Assembly (NCBI GenBank): GCA_003674045.1
Contig: PENC01000003.1
Span: 62,001 to 126,000, forward strand
Reading direction: 5' to 3'
Length of the DNA stretch: 64,000 nucleotides
Source of the DNA: Streptomyces griseocarneus
GTDB taxonomy: Bacteria > Actinomycetota > Actinomycetes > Streptomycetales > Streptomycetaceae
In this document: positions 36,444 through 44,955 of the stretch, piece after piece
How the letters are laid out: each line of letters starts with the position of its first letter
How positions within the stretch are numbered: position 1 is the stretch's first letter
Notes under the pieces: generated by a model
Told to the model about the DNA's origin: nothing
Databases searched by the model: none
What the model saw: only the letters and a program-made list of their open reading frames with translations
Program-made: the position numbers and the translations under genes

Positions 36444-36663
36444 CGGTGCTCACTCCTCGACAAGCTCCGCGATCAGCCTCCCACGGGCCCTCGCGGGACG
36501 CATGTCGGCAGCCCGCCGGGTGCCCGCCGGGCTGTCGGCGCCGGTGTATCCGTGAACACGCAGCGTAAGGGGAATGTCCGGATAACGGACAACCTCTTCA
36601 CGGCCTCCGGGGCCCGCCCATACTCATGGTTCAACAATCTCGGATGATGGACAGGCAGGGACC

Positions 36664-38073
36664 ATGAGCCGGACACTCCCGTCCCCTCCCACGACGACGG
36701 AAGCGCCGCCGCAACAGCGGCAGGACGCCCCCCTGTCGAACGGGCTCAAGCAGCGGCACCTCTCGATGATCGCCCTCGGCGGCGTCATCGGCGCGGGCCT
36801 CTTCGTAGGCTCCGGCGCGGGCATCGCCGCCGCCGGTCCGGCGATCGTCCTCGCGTACGCCGTCTCCGGCCTTCTCGTGATGGCCGTGATGCGGATGCTC
36901 GGCGAGATGTCCGCCGCCAATCCGGCCTCCGGCTCCTTCTCCGTGCACGCCGACCGCGCGATCGGGCGCTGGGCCGGGTTCACCGCGGGCTGGATGTTCT
37001 GGACCCTGCTGGTCGTCGGCGTGGCCATCGAGGCGATCGGCGCCGCGCACATCGTGCAGGGCTGGCTGCCGGGCACGCCGTCCTGGCTGTGGGTCCTGGT
37101 CTTCATGACGCTGTTCTGCGGCACCAACCTGGCCGCGGTGTCGAACTTCGGCGAGTTCGAGTTCTGGTTCGCCGCCCTGAAGATCGGCGCCATCGGCCTC
37201 TTCCTGGTCCTGGGCACGCTGGCCGTCCTGGGCGTGCTGCCCGGCACCGACGCCCCCGGCACCTCCCACCTGCTCGGCGACGGCGGTTTCCTGCCCACGG
37301 GCGTCCCCGGCCTGCTGACCGGGCTGCTGGCCTCCGTCGCCGCCTACGGCGGTCTGGAGACCGTGACCATCGCCGCCGCCGAGTCCGAGAACCCGGCCCG
37401 CGGCGTGGCCAAGGCCGTGAAGACGACGATGTGGCGCATCGGCATCGTCTACGTCGGCTCGATGCTGGTGATCGTCACCCTCGTCCCGTGGAACGACAAG
37501 GCGGTCACCGAGAGCGGCCCGTACGCGGCCGTCCTCGACCGGCTGGGCGTGCCCGGCGGCGGCCAGATCATGAACGTCGTCGTCCTGATCGCGCTGCTCT
37601 CCGCGATGAACGCCAACATCTACGGCTCCTCGCGCATGGCTCACTCGCTGGTCTCCCGCGGCCAGGGCCCCCGCTTCCTCGGCAAGGTCTCCGGCCAGGT
37701 GCCGCGCCGGGCCGTCCTCGCGTCCTGCGCCTTCGGCTTCGTGGCGGTCCTGCTGTCGTACTGGTGGCCCACCACCGTCTTCGCGTGGCTGCTCAACATG
37801 GTCGGCGGGGTCGTGCTGGTCGTGTGGGGCTTCACCGCCGCCTCCCAGCTCGTGCTGCGCCGCCGCCTGGAGCGCGAGGGGGGCGAGAAGCTCGCGGTGC
37901 GGATGTGGGGCTTCCCGTACCTGACGTGGGTGACGCTCGCGGGTGTCGTGGGCGTACTCGTCCTCATGGCCGTCGAGACCGGGACCCGGGTGCAGTTCTA
38001 CTCCACCGGCGGGCTGGCCCTGGCCCTGGCCGTGACCGGCTACATCCGGCAGCGGAGCGCCGCCAGGCGCTGA
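36664..38073 (+). CDS. Amino-acid permease (APC family, GabP/AnsP-like)
   Basis: 469 residues with twelve TM segments. The N-terminus has the AAT-family signature LSMIALGGVIGAGLFVGSG, followed by MLGEMSAANPASGSF and TAGWMFWTLLVVG. Late motifs include AESENPARGVAKAVKTT and NANIYGSSRMAHSLV. It is a proton-coupled importer of an amino acid or GABA-like solute. The gene is followed 20 bp later by a very strong terminator, so it is monocistronic. Confidence 0.92.
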   Translation: MSRTLPSPPTTTEAPPQQRQDAPLSNGLKQRHLSMIALGGVIGAGLFVGSGAGIAAAGPAIVLAYAVSGLLVMAVMRMLGEMSAANPASGSFSVHADRAIGRWAGFTAGWMFWTLLVVGVAIEAIGAAHIVQGWLPGTPSWLWVLVFMTLFCGTNLAAVSNFGEFEFWFAALKIGAIGLFLVLGTLAVLGVLPGTDAPGTSHLLGDGGFLPTGVPGLLTGLLASVAAYGGLETVTIAAAESENPARGVAKAVKTTMWRIGIVYVGSMLVIVTLVPWNDKAVTESGPYAAVLDRLGVPGGGQIMNVVVLIALLSAMNANIYGSSRMAHSLVSRGQGPRFLGKVSGQVPRRAVLASCAFGFVAVLLSYWWPTTVFAWLLNMVGGVVLVVWGFTAASQLVLRRRLEREGGEKLAVRMWGFPYLTWVTLAGVVGVLVLMAVETGTRVQFYSTGGLALALAVTGYIRQRSAARR

Positions 38074-38093
38074 GCGGGCGGTGGCCATCAGAC

Positions 38094-38130
38094 AAGAGGC
38101 GGACGGTTTCGAGGAAACCGTCCGCCTCTT
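38094..38130 (+). terminator. Strong intrinsic-type terminator
   Basis: AAGAGGCGGACGGTTT and its exact reverse complement form a 16-bp perfect stem around a 5-nt loop (CGAGG), followed by TCGTCTCTC. It begins 20 bp after the permease stop. The symmetrical stem with A-tract/T-tract ends could work in both directions. Confidence 0.88.
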
Positions 38131-38186
38131 TCGTCTCTCGCGCACCCACAGAACGCTGCACCCGGCCGAACGCATACGCTCCGGAG

Positions 38187-38726
38187 GTGACGCTCTACTT
38201 CGACCCGCTCCCCACCCTCGGAACCCTCGGAGAGGAAAGCCGCACCGCGTTCCGGGGCCGCTGGGAGGACCGGAACCCGCTCAACGTGCCGGGCTCGTTC
38301 TACGGCGGGGAGACCGACACCTGTTGGACCGGGCGGCTGCACGCGCCCCGGCACGTCCTCTACGGCGGACCGCACCTCACCGAGTACGTCCACCGACAGC
38401 CCCGCACCCCGGCGGAGACCGCCCGGCTGGCCGAGGCCGCCGCCGAGGACCCCTTCCAGGGCTACGGCTGCGACGGCGACGCCCACTGGACCCCGGCGAC
38501 GGTGCGGGAATGGTGGCACGACCGTGGACACGTCACGCGGTACCTGTCCGCCATGCGGGGCGAGTGGGAGGCCATGGACGCCGCCCGAGGCCAGGGGCTG
38601 GCCGCCGCGGCCCGGGACTTCGCGGCCTACGTTGCGGGGGACTTGGCGCAGGACCTGCGCGTCTATGTGTACTGGCTGGAGGAACGCCGGTCGCCCGCGC
38701 CCGACGACCGGCTGCCGGAGCTGTGA
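38187..38726 (+). CDS. Conserved-looking protein of unknown function
   Basis: 179 residues from a GTG at 38187; the reading frame extended upstream lies inside the permease gene. The start has GGAG immediately in front and a TACGCT -10-like hexamer eight bases upstream, so the mRNA may be leaderless. The protein is acidic and Trp/Tyr-rich (CWTGRLHAPRHVLYGGPH, REWWHDRGHVTRYLSAM). No motif or membrane segment is seen. Confidence 0.65.
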   Translation: MTLYFDPLPTLGTLGEESRTAFRGRWEDRNPLNVPGSFYGGETDTCWTGRLHAPRHVLYGGPHLTEYVHRQPRTPAETARLAEAAAEDPFQGYGCDGDAHWTPATVREWWHDRGHVTRYLSAMRGEWEAMDAARGQGLAAAARDFAAYVAGDLAQDLRVYVYWLEERRSPAPDDRLPEL

Positions 38727-38728
38727 CG

Positions 38729-39166
38729 CTACGCAGCGTGTGAGCACAGGCGCAGGTCGCCGCCCCACGCGTCACAGACAACGCTGCCCGACTCGAACCC
38801 GATCCGGAGCCCCACCCGCCCGGTAGCCGGCTCCCACCGTTCCTGGACCGAGACGACGCGTTCCCCGACATGGCGCTCGAACGGCGTCCTTCTGTCGGGC
38901 GCCACCTCGACCCGCCCCTGAGCCCCGAGGTCGTAGCCGTCGGTCGGGCGCGAGGCCTCCACGATCAGGCACCAGTCGGATCCCGTGGTGATCCAGGTGG
39001 AGACACCGGCGTCGTCGATGAGCCAGATGTCGTCCGGCCCGCCCTCCTCGCCGTCGGACGGGACGAACCGCGATGTGACGACCCGCTCCACACGGACGCC
39101 CATGAGGGACGACGGATCGATACCCGGCCCGTGGAGAGGGCACGTAGGCGGACTGCTGGACTCCAT
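38729..39166 (-). CDS. Hypothetical beta-rich protein
   Basis: 145 residues from the ATG at 39166. It contains alternating short strands (WLIDDAGVSTWITTGSDWCL, RVGLRIGFESGSVVCDAWGG) with few helices. No known motif is recognised. It ends two bases from the stop of the convergent gene, so there is essentially no space for a terminator between them. Confidence 0.6.
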   Translation of the reverse strand: MESSSPPTCPLHGPGIDPSSLMGVRVERVVTSRFVPSDGEEGGPDDIWLIDDAGVSTWITTGSDWCLIVEASRPTDGYDLGAQGRVEVAPDRRTPFERHVGERVVSVQERWEPATGRVGLRIGFESGSVVCDAWGGDLRLCSHAA

Positions 39167-39216
39167 CCGGCGACCGTACCGCCTGTGACCCTTCCGGAGC
39201 CGATCCCCCCGGCGCC

Positions 39217-39696
39217 CTACCCCTGCACCTCCCGCACCCACGCCGTCAGCCCCGCCACGAAGCCCGACCGTTCGGCCGGGGAGAGGGCGTCGAGGGCACG
39301 CAGCAGGGGCTCGCCGCGGCGGGCGACGAAGGAGTCGAGGTGCGGGCGGTACACGGTGGCCAGCGAGACGAGGACACGGCGGCGGTTCGCCGGGTCCTCG
39401 GCGCGTTCCACGATCCCGGCCCGGCTCAGCCCGCCGACCAGCTCGCTGGCCGTGGGCAGCGACACATGGAGCCGCCGGGCGATCTCACCGACCGTCAGCG
39501 GCTCCCCGGCGAGCAGCTGCGGCAGCACCGCGCCGTGACGTGGCGTCAATCCGTGGGCCTCCATGGCGTCGCGCAACGGCTCCGGCATGAGTTCGCGCAC
39601 CGCCGCTCCCCGGTAGAAGGGCTCCAGCAGGGGCACGAGGCCGACGACGCGGAGCTCGTCGGGGGTGGGTGTCCGGGGCGTGTGCGAGTGCGGCAT
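39217..39696 (-). CDS. MarR-family transcriptional regulator
   Basis: 159 residues from the ATG at 39696. The winged-helix has LTPRHGAVLPQLLAGEPLTV, then IARRLHVSLPTASELVGGL as recognition helix region and the wing EDPANRRRVLVSLA. It is divergent from a questin-oxidase-like gene with a palindrome between them, so it most likely represses that gene and itself. There is hardly room for a Shine-Dalgarno and a TACAGT box lies just upstream, so the transcript may be leaderless. Confidence 0.85.
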   Translation of the reverse strand: MPHSHTPRTPTPDELRVVGLVPLLEPFYRGAAVRELMPEPLRDAMEAHGLTPRHGAVLPQLLAGEPLTVGEIARRLHVSLPTASELVGGLSRAGIVERAEDPANRRRVLVSLATVYRPHLDSFVARRGEPLLRALDALSPAERSGFVAGLTAWVREVQG

Positions 39697-39722
39697 ACTC
39701 CCACTGTAGATGGTTCGGCTTT

Positions 39723-39735
39723 CCAAACTGTTCGG
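39723..39735. promoter_or_regulatory. Candidate MarR operator
   Basis: CCAAACTGTTCGG is a 6-1-6 inverted repeat with one mismatched pair, centred in the 61-bp space between the divergent MarR gene and oxidase gene. Further TTCGG half-sites flank it. Confidence 0.5.
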
Positions 39736-39757
39736 TTATGCGAAAGGTCGGTGCACC

Positions 39758-40891
39758 ATGCCGTCGATCGGTTACCACGACGCGGTCAACGAAGCCCTGG
39801 AGCGTATGGAGGATCTGGGGTACGAGCGGGGCAAGGGGGTCGATGTCGCCAACCACGGCCCGATGGGGGCCGAGGCGCTCGCCCTGCTCGGGCAGGAGGA
39901 CGCGGTGGCCGCCTGGGTGGGCCGCTACCGGCGGGCGATGGAGCACCACGAGCCGCCCGCCGCGCGTTTCGCCCTCGACCCCGCAGACGAGTCCTCCTGG
40001 CGCCCCGCGCTCGGCGTGTTCGACCGGGCCGGGGACTGGGAGCGGCTGTTCGTCCGCGAACTCGCCCAGGCGCACTGGCGGGAGGTGGTCGCACGCTGGT
40101 GGCCCCGCCTGCTCCCGGGCCTGTTCGCGGGCCTCACGCACGGGCTGATCCGTACGGCGCACGCGGTGCGCGGCCTGTACGCCGCCGGTGACGCGCCGAC
40201 CCGGCTCCAGCTGGACGAGCTCGCGAAGGGGCTCGCGTACTGGGCCGCGCGGTACGCGGAGCTCCCGGGCACGCCCCGGCTCGCGGGCCCGTACGAGCTG
40301 TCCGCCGCGGTGGCCGCGCTGCCCCGGGTGCCGCACGAGGGCGGCCTCGGCCCGGACGCCACGCGCGGTCGCCTGGCCGCCCTCGACAAGGACCCTGGCT
40401 ACGCCGAGGCGCTGACGTGGCTGACGCCTCATCAGGCCCCGCGTCTGCTGAGCGAGATGACGCTCCGGTTCGCCGACGTCTACCTCGGGCACCCCGAGGT
40501 GTTCCCCGTACCGCTGATCCACGGCGTGACCGCGCCCGCCGCCGCCCGCCTCGTCCTGCCGCACCTGCCGGAGGAACTGCACGCGCCGACGGTGGCCCGG
40601 CTCTGGCAGGTGCAGACGGCGTTCCTGGCGGTCTTCACCGTCGACCGGCGCGACGAGGACACGGACGCCTGGCGGGCATACGTCCCGGACCTGCCGCCGC
40701 TCCACGAACTGGGCGCGCGGGCCGCCGAGCACGGCGACGAGCACGTCATCAAGTTCACCGAGGCGTGCCTGCGCGAGTACGCCCTGCGGCCCGATCCCCG
40801 TTACATGGCCGCCGCGTTCGCGGCACAGCAGCGCATCACGCCGCTGGACGCGGGCGGCGGGGTCTCGAACTGGCGCGAGCGGCGCGGCTAG
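39758..40891 (+). CDS. Questin-oxidase-like family protein
   Basis: 377 residues from the ATG at 39758 with AAAGG upstream. The all-helical sequence with AFSxHGLIRTAHAVRGL-like text (GLTHGLIRTAHAVRGLY), SWRPALGVFDRAGDWERLF and C-terminal HVIKFTEACLREY matches the questin oxidase/AflY-type family. Fungal members perform Baeyer-Villiger-type cleavage of anthraquinones. In bacteria the substrate is unknown. Control by the divergent MarR regulator suggests induction by an aromatic compound. Confidence 0.8.
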   Translation: MPSIGYHDAVNEALERMEDLGYERGKGVDVANHGPMGAEALALLGQEDAVAAWVGRYRRAMEHHEPPAARFALDPADESSWRPALGVFDRAGDWERLFVRELAQAHWREVVARWWPRLLPGLFAGLTHGLIRTAHAVRGLYAAGDAPTRLQLDELAKGLAYWAARYAELPGTPRLAGPYELSAAVAALPRVPHEGGLGPDATRGRLAALDKDPGYAEALTWLTPHQAPRLLSEMTLRFADVYLGHPEVFPVPLIHGVTAPAAARLVLPHLPEELHAPTVARLWQVQTAFLAVFTVDRRDEDTDAWRAYVPDLPPLHELGARAAEHGDEHVIKFTEACLREYALRPDPRYMAAAFAAQQRITPLDAGGGVSNWRERRG

Positions 40892-40951
40892 GGAGTGAGC
40901 GGCAGCGGGACCGACGGGGTCGCTGCCGAACGGGTATGCGAGGATCGCCAG

Positions 40952-41473
40952 GTGAATGATCTACGTATCCGCCCGGCCGCCGAGGCCGACCTGGCGACCC
41001 TCGTCCGCCTCCGCGACGACGCGGCCCGCTGGATGCCGACCCGCGGCATCACCGGGCAATGGCAGCCGGGGGAACTGGACGAGGACCACTTCCGCCAGGT
41101 CATGACGCACGGCGAGGTCTGGCTCGCGGAAGCCGACGGCCACATCGCCGGCGCCTGGGAGCTGTGGTGGGAGGACGAGGCCGCCTGGGGCCCGCAGCCG
41201 CCGGTGGCCGGATATGTGCACCGCCTCATGGTGGACCGCGGCACCACCGCGCGCGGGACGGGACGACTGCTGCTCACGGCCGCGGAACGCCGCGTGGCCG
41301 AGGTGGGCCGGACGCACGTCCGCCTGGACTGCCTGGCCGGCAACGCGCGGCTCAACGCCTACTACCGGGACGCCGGTTACCGCGTCGTGGGCCACAAGGC
41401 GGGCAAGCCGCAGCCGGGTGGCGAGCCCAAGTCCTTCACGCTGCTGGAGAAGACGCTGCGGGAGGCGGAGTAG
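40952..41473 (+). CDS. GNAT family N-acetyltransferase
   Basis: 173 residues from a GTG at 40952 with GAGGA upstream. GNAT signatures: IRPAAEADLATLVRLRDD, YVHRLMVDRGTTARGTGRLLL (acetyl-CoA-binding pyrophosphate loop region) and NARLNAYYRDAGYRVVG. The acceptor is unknown. It lies 60 bp after the questin-oxidase-like gene on the same strand and faces the end of the leftward radical-SAM operon. Confidence 0.85.
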   Translation: MNDLRIRPAAEADLATLVRLRDDAARWMPTRGITGQWQPGELDEDHFRQVMTHGEVWLAEADGHIAGAWELWWEDEAAWGPQPPVAGYVHRLMVDRGTTARGTGRLLLTAAERRVAEVGRTHVRLDCLAGNARLNAYYRDAGYRVVGHKAGKPQPGGEPKSFTLLEKTLREAE

Positions 41474-41534
41474 GCAGGACGCGGCTCAGCGGCGGCGGGC
41501 CGGTCGAATCGAGACTCCTCCACCGCGGCCGCCG

Positions 41535-42806
41535 TCACGCCCACGGCACCGTCGTCGTGCGTACCGCCGCCTCCCGCGACAAAAAGCCGCTCACCGAGAA
41601 TTCCCACCCGTAGGCCCCCGCCAGCGGGAAGACGACCATGTCGCCCGCGCGCAGCCGCGGCACCCGGATGCCGCGGGCCAGGATGTCCTCCGGTGTGCAC
41701 AGCGGGCCGGCGAGGGAGACGGGGGTGTCGCGGACTTCCGGGCGGGGGCAGTCGTACGGCCATTCCTCGACGGGCAGGACGGCCGCGTCCAGGGCCACTT
41801 CCAGGAGCGCGGGCAGCATGAAGTGGTTGATGCCGCCGCCGAGCACGGCGAACGCGGTGTCGCCGACCCGCTTCACGTCCGTCACCTCCGCCGTGAACCA
41901 ACCGCAGTCGGCGACGAGGCGGCGGCCCGGCTCGAACACCACGCGGGTGCCGTCCGGCGGTGGCGTCGCGGCCAGCAGTTCGCCGAAGCACCGCAGGTCG
42001 AACGGCGCGCCGCCGATGCCTCCGCCGACGTCCACCACCTCCGGCCCGACCCCGTGACGGCGGGCCGCGCGCGCCGACAGCTCCAGGCAGGAGCGCACGT
42101 ACGCGGCGTGGCCGGCGGCGTCGAGGTTGTTGGACACCACATGGAAGTGGAGACCGACCGGGGTGACGGACGGCAGCGCGCGTGCCGTGGCGAGCACGTC
42201 GCCCAGCGCGTCCTCGGGGACGCCGAACTGGGTGGCGTGCCCGGCCATGCGCAGCGCCCCGTCGAGCGGTCCGCCGCCGGGGTTCACCCGCACGACCACC
42301 GGCACGGTACGCCCGGCCCGCGCCGCGGCCCCGGCCACCCGCCGCAGCTCCAGCCCGCTCTCCACGCTGATGAACGCCACATCCGTGCGGAGGAGTTCGC
42401 GCAGCATCCGGTCGGTCTTGCCGGGGCCGGTCGCGATCGTCCGTACGGCCCCGGGGCCGGGGCAGGCCGCCCGTACGGCCCGGAGCTCGCCGAGGGACGA
42501 GACGTCGAAGCCGTCGACGGCCGGGGCCAGCGCGCCCAGTACGGCGGGGAAGGCGTTGGCCTTCACCGCGTAGAAGACCTCCGCCCACTCCGGCAGCGCC
42601 GCGCGCAGCTCGGCCGCCGCCCGCGCGGCCCGCCCCGGCTCGTACACGAAGGCGCTCAGCGGTTCGTCACCGGACGCGCGCGCCAGCGCGTACAGCCGGT
42701 CCACCACCGGCCCGGGCAGGGCGGACACGGGCAGCGCCGGGCGCTCGGCGGCCGTGGACCACTGCTGGGCGGGCCACGGCACGGCCGCCTGCTCCTGACC
42801 TCCCAT
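41535..42806 (-). CDS. Fold-type III PLP decarboxylase
   Basis: 423 residues from the ATG at 42806, which overlaps the amidinotransferase stop (ATGA). An alanine-racemase-fold barrel carries Schiff-base Lys82 in FYAVKAN, HFHVVSNN, the phosphate-binding VDVGGGIGG, FEPGRRLVADCGW and the active-site Cys in GPLCTPEDIL. Relatives decarboxylate diaminopimelate, ornithine, lysine or carrier-linked residues in natural-product pathways such as butirosin. It is the last gene of the leftward radical-SAM operon. The substrate may be a free or peptide-derived amino acid; the sequence does not tell. Confidence 0.88.
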   Translation of the reverse strand: MGGQEQAAVPWPAQQWSTAAERPALPVSALPGPVVDRLYALARASGDEPLSAFVYEPGRAARAAAELRAALPEWAEVFYAVKANAFPAVLGALAPAVDGFDVSSLGELRAVRAACPGPGAVRTIATGPGKTDRMLRELLRTDVAFISVESGLELRRVAGAAARAGRTVPVVVRVNPGGGPLDGALRMAGHATQFGVPEDALGDVLATARALPSVTPVGLHFHVVSNNLDAAGHAAYVRSCLELSARAARRHGVGPEVVDVGGGIGGAPFDLRCFGELLAATPPPDGTRVVFEPGRRLVADCGWFTAEVTDVKRVGDTAFAVLGGGINHFMLPALLEVALDAAVLPVEEWPYDCPRPEVRDTPVSLAGPLCTPEDILARGIRVPRLRAGDMVVFPLAGAYGWEFSVSGFLSREAAVRTTTVPWA

Positions 42807-43882
42807 CAGAAGTACGACTCCAGGGTCCCCGCGCGCCGGATGTCCAGCGTCGCGCAGTGGAAGGACCCGCCGAAGACGGTGTAGTCCTCGAAGGAACAGG
42901 GGACGGGCTCGAACCCCCACTGCTCGAAGGCCTTGATCAGCGGCTCCTGGGCGCGTTCCACCACCACGTGTCCGGGGTCGAGCATCAGCACGTTCAGGCT
43001 GCTCCACCGGCTGATCATGCTCTTGCCCATGACCGGGGTGACGACCGGCTCCGGCGGGACGAGCACGTCCCAGGAGCGGAACACCTCCGGCAGCCGGTCC
43101 AGGTCGAGGAACTCCGGGTTCACCAGCACCTTGCCGGGCGCGAGCGGCAGCAGCGACGTGTCGATGTGCATCGCCCGGGGGCACCGCGAGAACACCTCGT
43201 GCACGCGGTAGCCGGGCCCGAGGTGGCGGCGCAGCCACTCCAGGCCCAGGGCGTTGGTCACATGGCTGCGTTCCATGAACAGGTCCCGGCCGCAGCGCAC
43301 GACGTCGGCGGCGTCGAAGACCGGCTCCAGCTCCGTGGTGATGAAGGCCGGTTCCTCGCCCGCGGCCGGCAGCTCGTAGCCCTCGTGGTACTGCGCGTCG
43401 ACGAGCCGCGGCCTGGGCGCGGCCGTCCAGCGGGCACCCGCGCGGAAGTACTCGGTGAGCAGGGAGCGATAGGGCCAGACCTCGAAGTGGCGGTTGCGGT
43501 CGGCCATCGGTACTTCGATGATCTCGTCGCCGATCACGAGCAGGGAGTCGCGGGGATCGGCCGCCGACAGCCCGTTGCCCACCGACCAGGCGGGTGAGGC
43601 GAACGGGCGCGCGAAGTCGTGCGGCTCGGGGCGGCGCACGGTGACGCGCGCCTCGCGCAGGATGCCGAGGAACTCCTCCAGCGCCCGCTGTGCCTTCTCC
43701 ACCGCCTCCGCGGGCATGGGCGTGCCGCGCCGCTCCTCGGCGCCGTACGACGGCCAGGTCTCGGCGGGCACGGTGACCCGGTCGAGGAGGTCCCAGGAGG
43801 AGGTCATGGCGCCGTCGACGCGGCCGACGACGACCTCCTCCAAGGGGTCCCATTCGTTGTGCGAGCAGACCACGGAGGGCAT
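42806..43882 (-). CDS. Amidinotransferase (glycine/inosamine amidinotransferase family)
   Basis: 358 residues from the ATG at 43882 with AGGAAG eight bases upstream. The catalytic triad of the family is visible: Asp193 in DAADVVRCGRD, His239 in PRAMHIDTSLLPL and Cys343 in FGGSFHCATLDIRR. The N-terminus has SHNEWDPLEEVVVGR. It moves the amidino group from arginine to an amine via a Cys-amidino intermediate. It lies between desaturase-type and decarboxylase genes, so guanidination of the cluster product is likely. Confidence 0.92.
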   Translation of the reverse strand: MPSVVCSHNEWDPLEEVVVGRVDGAMTSSWDLLDRVTVPAETWPSYGAEERRGTPMPAEAVEKAQRALEEFLGILREARVTVRRPEPHDFARPFASPAWSVGNGLSAADPRDSLLVIGDEIIEVPMADRNRHFEVWPYRSLLTEYFRAGARWTAAPRPRLVDAQYHEGYELPAAGEEPAFITTELEPVFDAADVVRCGRDLFMERSHVTNALGLEWLRRHLGPGYRVHEVFSRCPRAMHIDTSLLPLAPGKVLVNPEFLDLDRLPEVFRSWDVLVPPEPVVTPVMGKSMISRWSSLNVLMLDPGHVVVERAQEPLIKAFEQWGFEPVPCSFEDYTVFGGSFHCATLDIRRAGTLESYF

Positions 43883-43944
43883 GGTGACGGCTTCCTTCCG
43901 GTCGTCCGGCTCCGGTTCTGGTTCCCGGCGCGGTGGCAGCGGCG

Positions 43945-44955
43945 TCATCGCGTCATACAGGTCTGCTCGTCGCCCTGATAGGTGATCGCACCCGACAGGA
44001 CCTTCCGGTAGAACCCCCAGTAGGAGTCCTCCACCACCGCGCACTTGTCCTCGATCGCGCTGTGCAGGCGGCGGACCTGCACCATCGGCACCCCTTGGTG
44101 GTAGTGGTGCGCGGTGTGCAGGTTGTTGCCGTTGGTGAGCCAGCGGGCGAAGCCCGACGCCCTGATGGTGCGGGTGTTGGTCAGGACGTTGTCGTCGGTC
44201 TGCGTGTTCAGCCCGAAGTGCTCGGGCAGCTCGATCAGGAAGTGGGTCGCCTCGCTCACCAGCAGCACCGGCGCGAACCACGCCCACACGAAGAACCAGT
44301 CGCCCAGCGCGACGCTCGCCGCGACCGCGCCCGCGGTGAGGAGGAACAGCAGCGCGTACTCGTTCTGGACCGCCCGCAGCGCGCGGGCCCGCTCCACCCC
44401 CGGTATCGGACGCCGGAGCGGGCCGCGCACCAGATCGCGCGCCACGTCCGCGTACCGGGCCGGACTGAACGCCGCGACCGCGAAGCCGGGCACGCTGTCG
44501 AGCCCGCGGAAGCGGTAGTTGAAGAACTCAAGGTTCTTCGTCGTGCCCAGATAGGCGTGGTGGCGCAGGTGCTCGTACTTGTAGTGGGAGTACGCGCTGT
44601 ACATGAACGCGCCGCAGACGAACCCCCAGAGACGGTTCGCCCAGCGGGCGTGGAAGGCGTGCTCGTGGAGGCACTCGTGCTGGAGCTCCACCAGATAGGC
44701 GTACAGCACGCCGAGCACGGGCACCGCCACGACGACGGTCACCGGCGTGCGCCATTCCAGCAGCGCCGTCCAGAAGATGAGGATCACGGCGAAGGCCACC
44801 GCGAGCTTGCCGACGAAGACGCGCGGCCGCTTGTCGAAGTAGGACACGGGCAGGCCGCGCCGTGTGTCACGGCCGCGGACCGGCGCGAGCAGCACATCGC
44901 GCGAGCCGTCCAGGCTCAGCTGCCCGCCGTCGGAGGGAACGGGTGATCGGGACAT
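43945..44955 (-). CDS. Fatty-acid-desaturase-family di-iron membrane enzyme
   Basis: 336 residues with three histidine boxes typical of the membrane FA desaturase/hydroxylase family: H93ECLH97EH, H129xxHH133 and H279TAHH283YH, embedded between about four TM helices. The start is ATG 44955 with GAGAGGA upstream; it overlaps the preceding gene by 40 bp. Family members desaturate or hydroxylate lipids, sterols, carotenoids and some amino-acid-derived products. In this operon a role on the cluster product is more likely than on fatty acids, but that is inference. Confidence 0.88.
   Translation of the reverse strand: MSRSPVPSDGGQLSLDGSRDVLLAPVRGRDTRRGLPVSYFDKRPRVFVGKLAVAFAVILIFWTALLEWRTPVTVVVAVPVLGVLYAYLVELQHECLHEHAFHARWANRLWGFVCGAFMYSAYSHYKYEHLRHHAYLGTTKNLEFFNYRFRGLDSVPGFAVAAFSPARYADVARDLVRGPLRRPIPGVERARALRAVQNEYALLFLLTAGAVAASVALGDWFFVWAWFAPVLLVSEATHFLIELPEHFGLNTQTDDNVLTNTRTIRASGFARWLTNGNNLHTAHHYHQGVPMVQVRRLHSAIEDKCAVVEDSYWGFYRKVLSGAITYQGDEQTCMTR

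Noticed and set aside
36211..36453. 80-residue leftward frame near the phosphatase end
   Set aside because: Overlaps the better-supported 58-residue ORF in another frame and has no ribosome site.
37089..38726. 545-residue rightward frame spanning permease and following gene
   Set aside because: Most of it is an out-of-frame reading of the permease and it crosses the strong terminator. Only the last 179 codons from 38187 are supported.
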